Of a stretch of 64,000 nt of DNA, positions 32,004 through 42,898 are shown in pieces. Source of the DNA: Leptodactylus fallax (Eukaryota > Chordata > Amphibia > Anura > Leptodactylidae). Under the pieces are notes generated by a model, which was not told where the DNA came from, did no database searches, and saw only the letters and a list, made by a program, of their open reading frames with translations. The translations under genes were made by a program, and so were the position numbers. Location of the stretch: assembly GCA_947044405.1 (NCBI GenBank), contig CAMRHE010000054.1, positions 8,199,501-8,263,500 of the forward strand, given 5' to 3'. Positions within the stretch are counted from its first letter, which is position 1; every line of letters starts with the position of its first letter.

Positions 32004-32180
32004 GCTGGCTTCACACCAGTGTTTGGTTTATATTCGGGGACTCTGTCCCTGAATGAGCTTGAAAAATGCAGAGAAAAGTCCGTGGGTAACCGCTTTTTAA
32101 GCAGATTGGGTTTCCGTTTTTTGGTTCCCCAAGCGGACCCTAAGATGAAAAACCAAGCGTAGGTGTGAACTAAGAGTAAG
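32004..32180. mobile_element. Short inverted-end repeat (GGCTTCACACC type)
   Basis: GGCTGGCTTCACACCAGTG on the left is answered by GTAGGTGTGAACTAAG on the right. The middle has GTTTCCGTTTTTTGG and AGAGAAAAGTCCG. The element at 34902-35135 has the same ends and middle motifs, so it is a dispersed non-autonomous family. Confidence 0.65.
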
Positions 32181-32954
32181 ACTGGTAGTGAAGTAATTCA
32201 GAGCCCATATGGTACCATTACAAAACAACCTATAGATTTCATATAAAAGTTAAATGAACTCATACTGAACACCATATGGAAGAATATTAGCAATAATATG
32301 TTACTATATGAAACATCACAAGTATAGGTTGAACATTGGTGCAAAGTGCTGCTACTACAGCACTTTTTATTTTTCACATGATTTGTGCATTATTTTAGCT
32401 TGTTGGCATATCAGTGATATCTAACATTTATAATATTCTTTCATGTAACAGCCCCAGTTACTAGAATTTAAATTCCAAACTGGCACATATGCTAATATAC
32501 TGGAGCAGATTTACTATTGTTAAGACTTGAGTCTTGCACAAAATGCCAATTGGTGCCTTTCAATTCATTTTAATTTAATATAAAAACATTTCTGACAATA
32601 TTTTACTGAATAGATTGAAAAGGAGATGTGGTTTACATGAAAATGGGGTGTGGCCACAATGTGCAAACAAACTGAATCAAATGATGGTGTAAAATTCTGG
32701 CTCAAAGTAAGCCAACTAATAGGTGGTATAAATTTAGACTAGGAAATCTAAAGATACATAGTCCACTGAGATCTGGTGCATTTTCAGATTACACTGTCTA
32801 ACTATCAGTAAATGTGGGCCACAGTGTTATAAAAACAGCAAAGGGTTATTATTATGGCATAAACTGTGCAACTTTTAATGAAATCTTACAGCTCGATTGG
32901 TATTTTTATAAAACTTTTGTTTATTTTAAAAATATACATATATTATTATATATA
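32181..32954. other. Intronic sequence, nothing recognised
   Basis: AT-rich stretch running into a TATATA tract that provided the TA target of family D copy 2. Confidence 0.45.
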
Positions 32955-32956
32955 TA

Positions 32957-34474
32957 CCGTGGGGAAAAAAAAGTATTTAGTCAGCCACCAATTGTGCAAG
33001 TTCTCCCACTTAAAAAGATGAGAGAGGCCTGTAATTGACATCATAGGTAGACCTCAACTATGAGAGACAAATCCAGAAAATCACATTGTCTGATTTTTTA
33101 AGAATTTGTTTGCAAATTATGGTGGAAAATAAGAATTTGGTCACCTACAAACAAGCAAGATTTCTGGCTCTCACAGACCTGTAACTTCTTCTTTAAGAGG
33201 CTCCTCTGTCCTCCACTCATTACCTGTAGTAATGGCACCTGTTTGAAATTGTTATCAGTATATAAGACACCAGTCCACAACCTCAAACAGTCACACTCCA
33301 AACTCCACTATGGTGAAGACCAAAGAGCTGTGGAAGGACACCAGAAACAAAATTGTAGACCTGCACCAGGCTGGGAAGACTGAATCTGCAATAGGCAAGC
33401 AGCTTGGTGTGAAGAAATCAACTGTGGGAGCCATAATTAGAAAATGGAAAACATACAGTACAAGACCACTGATAATCTCCCTCGATCAGGGGCTCCACGT
33501 AAGATCTCACCTCGTGGGATCAAAATGATCACAAGAACAGTAAGCAAAAATCCCAGAACCACATGGGGGGACCTAGTGAATGACCTGCAGAAAGCTGGGA
33601 CTAACGTAACAAAGGCTACTGTCAGTAACACACTACGCCGCCAGGGACTCAGATCCTGCAGTGCCAGACGTGTCCCCCTGCTTAAGCCAGTACATATCTT
33701 GGCCCGTCTGAAGTTTGCTAGAGAACATTTGAATGTTCCAGAAGAGTATTGGGAGAATGCCATATGGTCAGATGAAACCAAAGTAGAAACACAACTCATC
33801 ATGTTTGGAGGAGACTGAATGCTGAGTTGCATCCAAAGAACAACATACCTACTGTAAAGCATGGGGGTGGAAACATCATGCTTTGGGGCTGTTTCTCTGC
33901 AAAGGGACCAGGACGACTGATCCGTGTACATGAAAGAATGAATGGGGCCATGTATCGTGAGATTTTGAGTGCAAACCTCCTTCCATCAGCAAAGGCATTG
34001 AAGATGAAAGTTGGCTGGGTCTTTCAGCATGACAATGATCCCAAGAACACCGTCAGGGCAACGAAGGAGTGGCTTCGTAAAAAGCATTTCAAGGTCCTGG
34101 AGTGGCCTAGCCAGTCTCCAGAACATCACTGCTCTAGAGGAGATCTGCATGGAGGAATGGGCCAACATACCAGCAACAGTGTGTGCCAACCTTGTGAAGA
34201 CTTACAGAAAACGTTTCACCTCTGTCATTGCCAACAAAGGATATATAACAAAGTATTGAGATAAACTTTTGTTATTGACCAAATACTTATTTTCCACCAT
34301 AATTTGCAAATAAATTCTTTAAAAATCAGACAAGGTGATTTTATGGATTTGTTTTCTCATTTTGTCTCTCATAATTGAGGTCTACCTATGATGTCAATTA
34401 CATGCCGGCCTCATCTTTTTAAGTGGGAAAACTTGCACAATTGGTGGCTGACTAAATACTTTTTTTCCCCACTG
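32957..34474 (+). mobile_element. Tc1-like element family D, copy 2
   Basis: Starts CCGTGGGGAAAAAAAAGTAT at 32957 and ends CCCCACTG at 34474, between TA pairs (32955-32956, 34475-34476). The length is 1518 bases, with the same terminal and subterminal sequence as copies at 20364 and 42534. Confidence 0.94.
33310..34259 (+). pseudogene. Family D transposase, copy 2 (catalytic Glu deleted)
   Basis: Opens at 33310 with [21 protein letters not shown] four-base insertion near 33458 shifts the frame. The next open piece (33444-33818) covers [16 protein letters not shown] to [11 protein letters not shown] 13-base deletion between two GTAGAA repeats near 33780 shifts it again. A third piece reads [28 protein letters not shown] and WPSQSP. 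About 65 bases are then missing, removing DLNPIENLW and so the catalytic Glu. The C-terminus resumes [12 protein letters not shown] and ends ITKY. Confidence 0.9.
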
Positions 34475-34476
34475 TA

Positions 34477-34900
34477 TATATACCTACAGCTACTGATGCA
34501 TTCACTTAAACAATTGAAATTGCCAGCATTTCCTCATTAATGTTCACATAGTAACTTTACAGCTGTGCGGCCAGTAATGAGAAAAAGCTATTTATCAGTT
34601 AGGTCTTTCTCATACTTACGTTAAAGCACCTGCAAATGCACTAAAGCACCTGCAGATACGTCTGTGCTGCAGCCAGAATGCAATATGACACTGCCCTAAG
34701 AACAACATAGATAATGTAATAGGCACATATGTGTATAAAAAGATGTTATGGGATTTAATTATTGTACTTACCCATCATAGAATAAAATTAAATATATACC
34801 CTATACTGCTTAGTGATTATTATACACTGAACAGTCAGCTTTATAGTCCAGCATTACTTACTTAAGGCTGTCACAAAATCTCTAGGCTTGGCATTGCCAT
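34477..34900. other. Intronic sequence with a decayed repeat piece
   Basis: GGCCAGTAATGAGAAA near 34570 and TTAAAGCACCTGCA near 34620 recall the modular repeat at 24738-25143. Otherwise nothing is recognised. Confidence 0.4.
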
Positions 34901-34901
34901 G

Positions 34902-35135
34902 TTAGGCTAGGTTCACATCTGCACTTGGGTTTCCGTTCTTTGGGTCCACTTGGAGACCTGAAAAACGAAAACCCAATCTGAAAACCCATAGGCTATAATG
35001 TTCTCCACCGGGTTTCCACCCGAAAAATGTGTAGAGAAAAGTCCAGCTTGCAGGACTTTTCTCTCCGCATTTTTAAGCAGAATGGGGAGCAGAATCCCCA
35101 AGCACTCACCGAGCACAGATGTGAACTAACCCTTA
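34902..35135. mobile_element. Short inverted-end repeat, second copy of the GTTCACATC type
   Basis: Left end TTAGGCTAGGTTCACATCTG and right end CAGATGTGAACTAACCC are inverted repeats. The interior has GGGTTTCCGTT and AGAGAAAAGTCC as in 32004-32180, plus a hairpin where GAGAAAAGTCC near 35036 pairs with GGACTTTTCTC near 35056. Confidence 0.75.
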
Positions 35136-35620
35136 TATACAGTAGGTTGAGAGCTAATAATGTTAAACACATAATACCCTTGGATTGTATTTGACCACTA
35201 CATTTATACTTACCCAAGAGAACTAAACTATAATTAGCATTCATTAACTGGGACGGCTACCATACACAAAATTATTCACAGTGAAAATACCATCAGGAGG
35301 CAAGCTGTTTTACATTTACATGCACTAGTCCATACTTTCTATGCAGTCTGCTGGGAGGCTATACACAAAACAGCATTAGTGCATTCTAAGACAAATTCAG
35401 TTTCTTATTGTGCAAATGTCTTTGCAGGGTTTCTCTTTCAACGTTAAAAGTACAGTATTAATTATAATATTACTATATGACATATTTTGTTAATATACAG
35501 AATGTTACTTTTTGCTTTCTAACACATGGACTCAAAATATATTCTTAGAAAATACACCCAACTGAAATCTAATAATAATATAAAGAAAAAAGAAACCATA
35601 ATGGGATTTTTTTGTATTCA
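35136..35620. other. Intronic sequence, nothing recognised
   Basis: AT-rich stretch between a short repeat and the DIRS element. Confidence 0.4.
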
Positions 35621-35768
35621 CTGTAAAATCATTTTCTCGTTGTGTTCACTGTGGGACACAGCACCATGGGTATAGACCTGGCCACTAGGAGGCTGACACT
35701 AGGAAATGAAAAGCTGTCGGCTCCGCCTCTGGGCTATACCCTTTTCACAGACACTGTGCTAGTCAGTT
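35621..35768. repeat. DIRS left inverted terminal repeat
   Basis: CTGTAAAATCATTTTCTCGT, then CACTGTGGGACACAGCACCA, TAGACCTGG, CTAGGAGGCTGACACTAGGA and CACAGACACTGTGCTAGT. Every block reappears complemented at 41170-41310. Confidence 0.9.
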
Positions 35769-35903
35769 TGTACCACAGCAGTAGGTGAAAGACACAAAAG
35801 AGCAAAAAAGAGCACGAAACCAACCAACACCAACATGTCCTGAATCCGAAAAAGAATCAAAACAGCTTGGGTAGGAACAACAAGAAAAAAGCAAGGGTGG
35901 GAT

Positions 35904-36003
35904 CTGTGTCCCCCAGTGAATACAACGAGAAAAGGATTTTACGGTGAGCACAAAAAAAAAAAACATTTTCCCACTTATTCCACTGGGGGACACAGCACCA
36001 TGG
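35904..36003. repeat. DIRS internal complementary region
   Basis: CTGTGTCCCCCAGTGAATAC at 35904 followed by AACGAGAAAAGGATTTTAC is the complement of the left element edge. About 40 bases later TCCCACTTATTCCACTGGGG and GACACAGCACCATGGG is the complement of the right element edge. The two halves thus form an inverted pair that joins the element's two ends. It lies just inside the 3' terminal repeat on the element's strand. Confidence 0.85.
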
Positions 36004-36800
36004 GATGTCCAAAAGCAGACCCAGAGGTCACAGAATGGACCTGGGAAAACATTAGAGAAAGTATGAATGAAGCCCAGGTGGCAGCCTGCTGACTTGGACA
36101 GCAGAAAACTGATGCAGATCAGCACAGGAGGCCCCAATAGTTCTCAGAGAGAGCCGACAAACGGAAGGGCAGAGCCCAACCCCTAAGTCGATAGGCCACC
36201 TAGATCACAGACCGGAATCATCGGGATATGGAAGCCCAGGAAGTAGACACATCCTAGTGAGGGCCCCCCAGGGATGACAACAAAGCGTCAGAACGATGGA
36301 AAGAGTCAGGGAGAGCCAAATAGACCCAAATGGCCAACATCCAGGCAGGGAAGAGAAACGCTAGCATGGATGCTCGATGACCGGGCAAAACGATGTCAAG
36401 CTACGCCCTGTAGATGACAAAGGAGGAAACCACCTTAGGCAGAATGGCGGAGGTGGACGAAGGACAACCTTGTCCATGTGAAGAACCCGAAGGGGAGGCT
36501 GCCGGCATGGAAACCCTGCGGATGGAGGCAATGGCCACTAGGAAAGTGACCTTCCAGGCTAGAAGGCAAAAGGGGGGAACCCTGCAAGGGCTGGAAGGGG
36601 GAGCCTGATGCACCGCGAGGGGAGAGCACACCACTCCCTGTAGGAAATTCTTCACCTGAGGCCGGAAGGCCAGCATCTTCAGAAAAGGAACTGAGAGGGC
36701 AGATACCTGTCCTTCAAGAGAAGAAGGCCAAGACCGTGATCCAGACCAGACTGGAGAAAAACCAGAAATGACAAACAGAGCGAATGACAAACAGCACTCT
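36000..36800 (-). pseudogene. DIRS tyrosine recombinase remnant
   Basis: The minus-strand segment 36790-36401 reads SSLEGQVSALSVPF, VKNFLQGVV, KVTFLVAIASIRRVS and SAILPKVVSSF. This matches the DIRS recombinase pattern in which a helix-rich core precedes TFLVAI-S-RRVSEL, whose first Arg of RR is the catalytic arginine. The C-terminal end is found in another frame at about 36110-36040 as SKSAGCHLGFIHTFSN, corresponding to the W-S-xxTF-xxY end that carries the nucleophilic tyrosine. The tyrosine itself is not recognisable here. The frames are disrupted. Confidence 0.75.
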
Positions 36801-36937
36801 CACCGCAGCACGCCTAAGACTTCCACGAGCAAAGGTAGAACCTGGCTGACTATGGTTTATAGGCCTAATGCATGGTCTGGACAACAGGTTCCGAAAACCC
36901 ATGGCATTGCAGAAACTCGGCTACACCAGCCACACAT

Positions 36938-37780
36938 TTAAATGCAGCTGAGGCAAGGCAGAGCGGAAAAGTGGACCTTGAGACAGAAGGTCAACCTGCA
37001 GAGGAAGAGGCCAAGGAGTGCCCGCCAGCAGGAACATGAGATCCACGTACCAGGCCCGGCGGGGCCAAGTCGGATGCACCAGGAAGGCCGGAACCCCTTC
37101 GGACTCAAGCTTCTTGAAATCCTAAGAAGAAGATGAGGGAAAAGGTGCAGAAGGAAGTCCGACCCGGGAATCACAAGAACGACAGCGGCAATGTCCGAGG
37201 GCCCAGGGACCTGACCACGAGACAGGGGAACCTGAGACTCAGGAGGGAGACGAAGAGGTCGACACACCTCACCGGGAGCACAGCCAGAGGACAACCTACA
37301 GAAGAAGTGACACTTGCCCGGGAACTTTTCCCCGGCTAGGTCGTGAGACGTTCCACTCACCGAAGAGGGTGGGAGGCTCCTTAGAAATGCCGCATGGCAC
37401 CAGGAACACCCCGGAAGGCCCAAGTAAGCGATCGTGGTGGAGTTGTCGGCCTGGACTCTGACCGGACGCCCTAGGAGGAGAGAGATCCAATGAGACAAGG
37501 TTAGGAACATGGCCCCCCGTTCCAGAGTTAGATCTGGAGGAGGACTCCGCTTGGACCACAGGCCCTGAACTGTCAAGGCACCGAACACTGCTCCCCAGCC
37601 GGAAGACTGGCATCAGGGGGACAACCTGCGAAAGGATTTGGAGGAATTTGGCCCTCCAGCTTACACTCCTGACACCCTTGGGTGCCTGCTGGTTCTTGCT
37701 GCTGCTGTACACCCAGAGAGGAACCCTCTGTGAAACGGTTCCAATGCACGATATGGTAATTGTGGCCTAGCGCACAACTC
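36938..37780 (-). pseudogene. DIRS RNase H region remnant
   Basis: On the minus strand, 37588-36938 is open for 216 codons. It reads VQGLWSKRS, ERGAMFLTLSHWISLLLGRP and VRVQADNSTTIAYLG, the DIRS RNase H signature with the catalytic Asp in ADN (typically SDNxTxVAYxN). Further on come LFPHLLLRISRSL and FCLKVHFSALPCLS, matching the conserved linker between RNase H and recombinase that normally reads LLSQGP-FHP. Upstream frames between 37588 and 37780 carry more of the domain with frameshifts. Confidence 0.8.
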
Positions 37781-37999
37781 CCCAAGGTGAGAGTCCTACC
37801 TTATTAAGACCTACCATTACTTTTAGTGTCAAACAGTATTACACTATGTGCTGCTCTGTGCTGATTTCTTGTTTTATTTAAGCTAACCTGCAAAAGGAGG
37901 GGGAGGAAAATTCCCCGAGAGACCCGGAGAGGCGAGGTGAACCCTGAAAGACAGGAGAAACAGGCAGATGAGCTGGACTGCAAGGGTCCGGGAGGAACT

Positions 38000-38570
38000 G
38001 AGCCAAAGGGAGAACCTCAAAGAACATCATGCCTAGGACTCGCTGGCAGAAGTGAAGAGAGCACAAAAGGAACCTCTGAAGGCAGGGCACAAAAAAAAAA
38101 AAAAAAAAAAAAAACCTTGACCAGGAGCGTATCCAGCATCATTTCCTGGAATTCCAGGCGCTCAGAAGGCACTAGTCAGGACTTTTACCTGCTGATGAGC
38201 CAGCGAAGGGGTCCAAGGTGATCCACAAGCTGATCATAACGTCCATCCTGGAGGAGGCTTGAACCCGGAGGATATCCAGGTACATAATCACAGCAACTCT
38301 CCTGCCATGGAGGAAGTCCAGAAGGGACACCATCACCTGAGAAAAACTCAGGGAGGAGAGCGTCGCGGAAAACGATGGGCGACAGGAAGTCGCCAGTATC
38401 CCGGGATGCCCCCACCGACTGCAGGGCTACATGTGGAACCTGCAGATACAGACAAACCTGTTGAGCCTCTTCAGGTCCAGGATCGGAAGGAGCTGTCTTT
38501 CCTGAAATGGTAAATAACGCCTTGCCACAGCAGAGTGGGGGCGGCCTGGAGAAAAAAACTTCCATTTAGA
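38000..38570 (-). pseudogene. DIRS reverse transcriptase remnant
   Basis: On the minus strand, 38565-38185 includes VPHVALQSVGASRDTGDFLS and PIVFRDALLPEF, matching the conserved palm segment (GDF-xS-ID-xDAY). A frame change then gives MYLDILRVQASS at about 38275, corresponding to the catalytic YLDD box with the second Asp replaced by Ile. The end GPLRWLIS resembles the LxxFGWLIS that follows YLDD in DIRS enzymes. The product would copy the element's RNA. It cannot do so in this state. Confidence 0.75.
38090..38115 (+). repeat. A-tract of about 24
   Basis: An uninterrupted A-run inside the DIRS element, at the 5' side of the reverse transcriptase remnant on the plus strand. Confidence 0.95.
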
Positions 38571-38699
38571 ATGGAGGAAAACTCAATGGAGTAGCCGGAA
38601 TACAGCACCTCTTGGACCCAGGAGAGGGAGGCGCTGGAAAGCCAGGACTCCAGGAAGGAGCACAACCGTACCCTCACTCGAGAGGGCCAAGATCTCAAG

Positions 38700-40700
38700 C
38701 AGAGAAGGGTTTGGAAGAGGAAAAAACCAGGGAGGCTTGGAACAAGATTGCCAAGAGACCTGGACTAGAATAGAGGGCTATGCGGAGCGTGAGTCACAGG
38801 AAGACTGACCTCTGCAAGGAGAAGGAGGAGCTGGCGCTAAGATGCCCCTTGTGGAGGAAAGAGCCACTTCTTCCCATATCCACAGAGGTGAATTAGGCAG
38901 AGCCGAAATGAAAAACCAGCCCTGTTATTCCCAAGGGAAGGGACGGGCCAAAATCACCTTCCAGAGGCTACCGCATGCCTTGAACAGAACCAAAGGAACA
39001 GCGCAATGCAACAGCATAGGCGGATGCCTAGGCAGAACGCCGAGCTGCTTCAGGAAAGCATCGCCCAAAAACTGCAGGCATAGAGGATTTGAGAGTCAAG
39101 TCACTGAATGTCCTTGTACATGCCCCAGGAGTGGGAGCAGCACAGGAGAGATCCCCTATGGAGCTGTCTAGCCCAGGAAAAGCAGGTCTTGATGCCAGAA
39201 GGCAAAAAGAAGGCCACAGGGAGGAGCCAGCCGCTACGAAAGGCCGCCCTAGTGGTTCTAGCAGAGGGAGAGTCCACCCTCGTGAAAGTAGGTGCACTCG
39301 GCGGACCGACCTCGTCAACCCTCTGGAGGGCGTCACAACAGAGGTAATGTGCATCTCATCGGGCACCCTCAGAGGATTAAAGAGGGAGGCAGAGTCCTCT
39401 ACCAAAGGCAGGATAGTAGCCTGGGCGGGCTGAACTATTGTGGGGCCCACTGCGGGGGGCATCGACCACATAGAGACACGGTTTGCTGGAGACAGTTTGA
39501 GTGAATCCATTGTTCCACCAAGATATGGTCCACACCCCAAGATTGGGGGAAGTCAGGGGATGGCTGGAAGGAGATTTCTTCTGGTGAAGTAGGATCCGGG
39601 TCCTCCGAGATCTGTAGAGTCTCTCTGACCGCATGGCAGCACTCCTGCATAGCAGCGGATATATATGTGCCTAGCTGATACTCCGGGTCGGAGTCAGAGA
39701 CGTCCCCAGTAGAAACAGACCATACAGGAAAAGGCAGGGTTCCGCTTGTTGGAGTGGAGCCGTAAGCTGTGGCCCAATCCGGGGAGTGCCCAGAGGAAGG
39801 AAAGAAGGACCATGGCCTGTAGGATGATTTCCTGGTACTTACACGAGGACGGCTCCTTTGTGAATGGAACCATGAGGGCGCCCAGGGAGGGGCCCAGAAG
39901 TCGCCGACAGAGCTGCGATCTTGGAAGGTGGCTGTTCCAAAGTTTCCACCTCAGACTGGTTAAGTCTGGCAAGGGTGCCATGGCCCGGGTAAAGGAGGCC
40001 ACTCCAATCTGGGAGGGTAACTGCCGGAGAGGGGCCGGGAGGATACCGCACGAGAGAGCTAGGCTTTAATGCTGCATGCGTGCATTCTGCGCAGTGGCCT
40101 GCTAATCTTCTCTGTATTGTTCCAAGTATATGTGCTGCGAAGCGAGCACTGGAAGGCAGAGAGGACTGATGGGTTCAGGCTGGCCGCATAAAACCATTTG
40201 ATACAGTGGGTGCACGTGTAAAGGTGGCGGGACTAAGGGCTGAGATGGCTCTATATGGGAGGACATGGAGGGAAGAGAAAATAGGGGTAACCAAGGGGTT
40301 AACCTACCAGACCACCGGAAGCATGTGCTATCGCTGACTGCTGCAGAGTAGGCTGCGCAGACAGAGATCCTCAGGGTTAATGTCCCTCCAGGAGCAGAAA
40401 AATAGCCTGGGAAAAGAGCAGCAGAAGCTGCAAAACAGAAATAATAAAGTGACATTTTTCTGTTTTTTTTTTCTCTCTCTTTCTCTTCTTCTTCCTCTCC
40501 ACCGGATTTCCCGCATTGAGGGACTAGGCAGGGAGAGAGGAGACCACCCCCTGGCCAATAGGAATGGCCTGGGTGGAGTTTGGAGGCCAGCCGAAGGCTC
40601 TGGAAGGCTCGGCCGAGGCCTAGAAAGGTACTGGGGTCCAGGAGTGGGGCCCCAACGAAACGAAAAATGCACCCCCCCTAACGGGAACCGCTCGTGAGCA
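38700..40700 (-). pseudogene. DIRS gag-like region, decayed
   Basis: Minus-strand open frames of 100-170 codons (for example 39540-39028, 40002-39694) are rich in Ser, Pro and Leu and occupy the place of the gag-like first ORF of DIRS. I see no diagnostic motif such as a zinc knuckle. The assignment rests on position 5' of the reverse transcriptase. A U6-derived segment interrupts it at 40075-40149. Confidence 0.5.
40075..40149 (-). pseudogene. U6 snRNA 5' fragment
   Basis: On the minus strand from 40149 the sequence is GTGCTCGCTTCGCAGCACAT, ATACTTGGAACAATACAGAG, AAGATTAGCAGGCCACTGCG, CAGAATGCACGC. This follows vertebrate U6 from its first nucleotide (GTGCTCGCTTCGGCAGCAC), including the ACAGAGA box that pairs with the 5' splice site and the AGATTAGCA segment. 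One G and about five bases after ATACT are missing, and the match stops before the 3' AAATTCGTGAAGCG part. U6 pseudogenes and U6 chimeras arise by reverse transcription. No snRNA promoter is visible in the DIRS sequence next to it. Confidence 0.88.
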
Positions 40701-41169
40701 GCAAGAAAAGCCCTGAGAGCTGGCAGATTAAAAGAGGGGCTTATTCACTAAAGTGTCCCCCCCAGAAAGAAAGCCCACCATGGCCCCAGGAGGAGAGAGG
40801 CTGAGGGAAAGGAGCCCTATAGGAGGCCCAGAAGAGGAGGGGGTTTTGAGGAATTCTCATACTCACCCATGTTCCAATACTCACCTGACTGGCATCTTCA
40901 GGTACCGCAGGGACAACCCCCTCGGTAGGACCTCGCACGTGGGAGTGGGGCCACCGGTACTCTGGCCGCTGGTGCGGCGAGTGGTGAGTGGGGACTGGGT
41001 GACCGGCGAGGTTCTCTGCAGAGCGCTGCGCCTGCAGGAGGGTACGACTAGTTTGGCGTACACGCTGATGACCCCCTGCACCTGAAAGAAAAGGAAAAAT
41101 AAAAACGATATAAGACAGATAGACCTGAGTCAGGTCGTGTCTGCCTCCTACGACACTAGGTTTAAAACT

Positions 41170-41310
41170 AACTAGCACAGTGTCTGTGAGAAGGGTATGG
41201 CCCAGAGGTGGAGCCGACAGCTTTTCATTTCCTAGTGTCAGCCTCCTAGGCCAGGTCTATACCCATGGTGCTGTGTCCCCCAGTGAAATAAGCGAGAAAT
41301 AATATTTTAC
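41170..41310. repeat. DIRS right inverted terminal repeat
   Basis: AACTAGCACAGTGTCTGTGA, GAGCCGACAGCTTTTCATTT, CCTAGTGTCAGCCTCCTAGG, CATGGTGCTGTGTCCCCCAG and GCGAGAAATAATATTTTAC, the complement of 35621-35768. Confidence 0.9.
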
Positions 41311-42531
41311 TGTTTATTGAATGATCTCTTTGATCTTTGCTATGGTCTTATAGTTTTCAGCTACTGTAGGTCTATTTCAAAGCAGTCAAATGAGCAATAT
41401 AATTTTTATATTGAGTTTACAGAGTAAATGTTGTACCCCTGATTTTTAGCCCCCTCTGCTAACTAAATCAAAAACTGCACTATCATTGACAATAAATAGA
41501 AATACATGTTGAAGCTTCATTGGTACAAATACTGTAGGTCATAAGGATGTTTTTTTAATGGGTTGACAGAGAATGCCTTTTAAAATCATCTTATGTGACA
41601 AAATGCTAGATTATGCAACTTTCAGGCTAAGGCCCCATGTTGCGGTAATCCAACTTTTTTTGTTGTAGATTTTGTTGCGTTTTTTTTTTTTTTTTTAGCC
41701 AAAGCCAAAAAATGACTACAAAAGGAATGTGAAATATATAAGAAGTCTTTATATGTCTATCTTCTGCTCAATTCACTACTGGCTTTGGCTCAAAAAAATG
41801 CAACAAAATCGGCTACAAAAAAAGCTGTGTTTCTGCAACATAGGGCTTTAGCCTCAAAGGAAAAAACGCAGTGGAAATGCATTGTGGTTTTTTACTGCAG
41901 AGCTTTTCACAAAACGTTCAGAGTTTTCCTAGTGCCTAGGTTTGATTAAAGTAATGCTCTTAGAATCATTGCACTTTGTGTTTTGGTGATATATCACACT
42001 ATTTTTCTCCCACAAAAATTTAGCGTTTTTTTTTTTTTTTTTTATTAGATTCAAACCAACTAACACTAAATATATTTACTCCAGATTTTATTGTATTTGA
42101 CATTATGAAAAGTAAAAATTTCATACAACTATAAATGGATTCTTTATCTAATTATATTACCCTTATATATATGGAAAATAACTTGCTGCTTTTTCATATA
42201 GTAGATTATGTTTCAGAGGGAATGTTTTTCTACACAGCAGCATTAAAATACAGTACATGTGAATAGGAGGTATTTCTTCTCAGTACGTAAATTACTAATT
42301 AAAATGGATTTATGCAAAACGAAAATATGAAATAAAAGTAAAATATTGCATTTTAATGGAATGATTGGACATGGTTTAGATGTTTTTAAAAATATGACAT
42401 TAGTTAGAGGAAGCAGAATTTTATGTTAATCATAAAGTGACTGCAACCTAGCTAAATTGAAAAAGAAAAAGTAAATGGTAGAGATGCATTTTTGGCTGAT
42501 CTGCAAAGATAAATTAAGCTCTCCTTGCACT
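41311..42531. other. Intronic sequence holding one MITE
   Basis: AT-rich with T-runs near 41680 and 42024. Apart from the inverted-repeat element at 41630-41862 nothing is recognised. Confidence 0.5.
41630..41862. mobile_element. hAT-type MITE (AAGGCCCCATGTTGCGG end)
   Basis: GGCTAAGGCCCCATGTTGCG on the left is answered by GCAACATAGGGCTTTAGCC on the right. The interior pairs AAGCCAAAAAATGACTACAA-type sequence with its complement. Same terminal motif as 30284-30650, 44171-44772 and 56586-56870. Confidence 0.75.
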
Positions 42532-42898
42532 TACAGTGGAGAAAAAAAGTATTTACTCAGCCACCAATTGTGCAAGTTCTCCCACTTAAAAAGATGAGAG
42601 AGGCCTGTAATTGACATCATAGGTAGACCTCAACTATGAGAGACAAAATGAGAAAACATATCTAGAAAATCACATTGTCTTATTTTTTAAGAATTTATTT
42701 GCAAATTATGGTGGAAAATAAGTATTTGGTCACCTACAAACAAGCAAGATTTCTGGCTCTCACAGACCTGGAACTTCCTCTTTAAGAGGCTCCTTTGTCC
42801 TCCACTCATTACCTGTAGTAATGGCACCTGTTTGAAATTGTTATCAGTATAAAAGACACCAGTCCACAACCTCAAACAGTCACACTCCAAACTCCACT

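Larger units (their letters stand above)
35621..41310 (-). mobile_element. Degenerate DIRS-type retrotransposon
   Basis: About 5.7 kb bounded by inverted terminal repeats: 35621-35768 (through GACACAGCACCATGGGTATA and TGAAAAGCTGTCGGCTCC) and 41170-41310 in reverse complement. On the minus strand the order is a Ser/Pro-rich gag-like region, reverse transcriptase, RNase H and tyrosine recombinase. This is the DIRS gene order. An internal complementary region near the 3' end (35904-36003) reproduces the outer edges of both terminal repeats, as DIRS replication through a circular intermediate requires. DIRS elements integrate with a recombinase, so no target duplication is expected and none is seen. 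All reading frames are heavily interrupted. Base composition is much more GC-rich than the flanks. Confidence 0.88.

Noticed and set aside
36938..37588. 216-codon minus-strand frame as a host gene
   Set aside because: QGLWSK and ADNSTTIAYL match DIRS RNase H, and the inverted terminal repeats enclose it.
39028..39540. 170-codon minus-strand frame as an independent gene
   Set aside because: It lies inside the DIRS element at the gag position and shows no motif of its own, so it is included there.
40075..40149. Functional U6 snRNA gene
   Set aside because: It lacks internal bases and the 3' third of U6, and no distal or proximal snRNA promoter element or terminator is visible.
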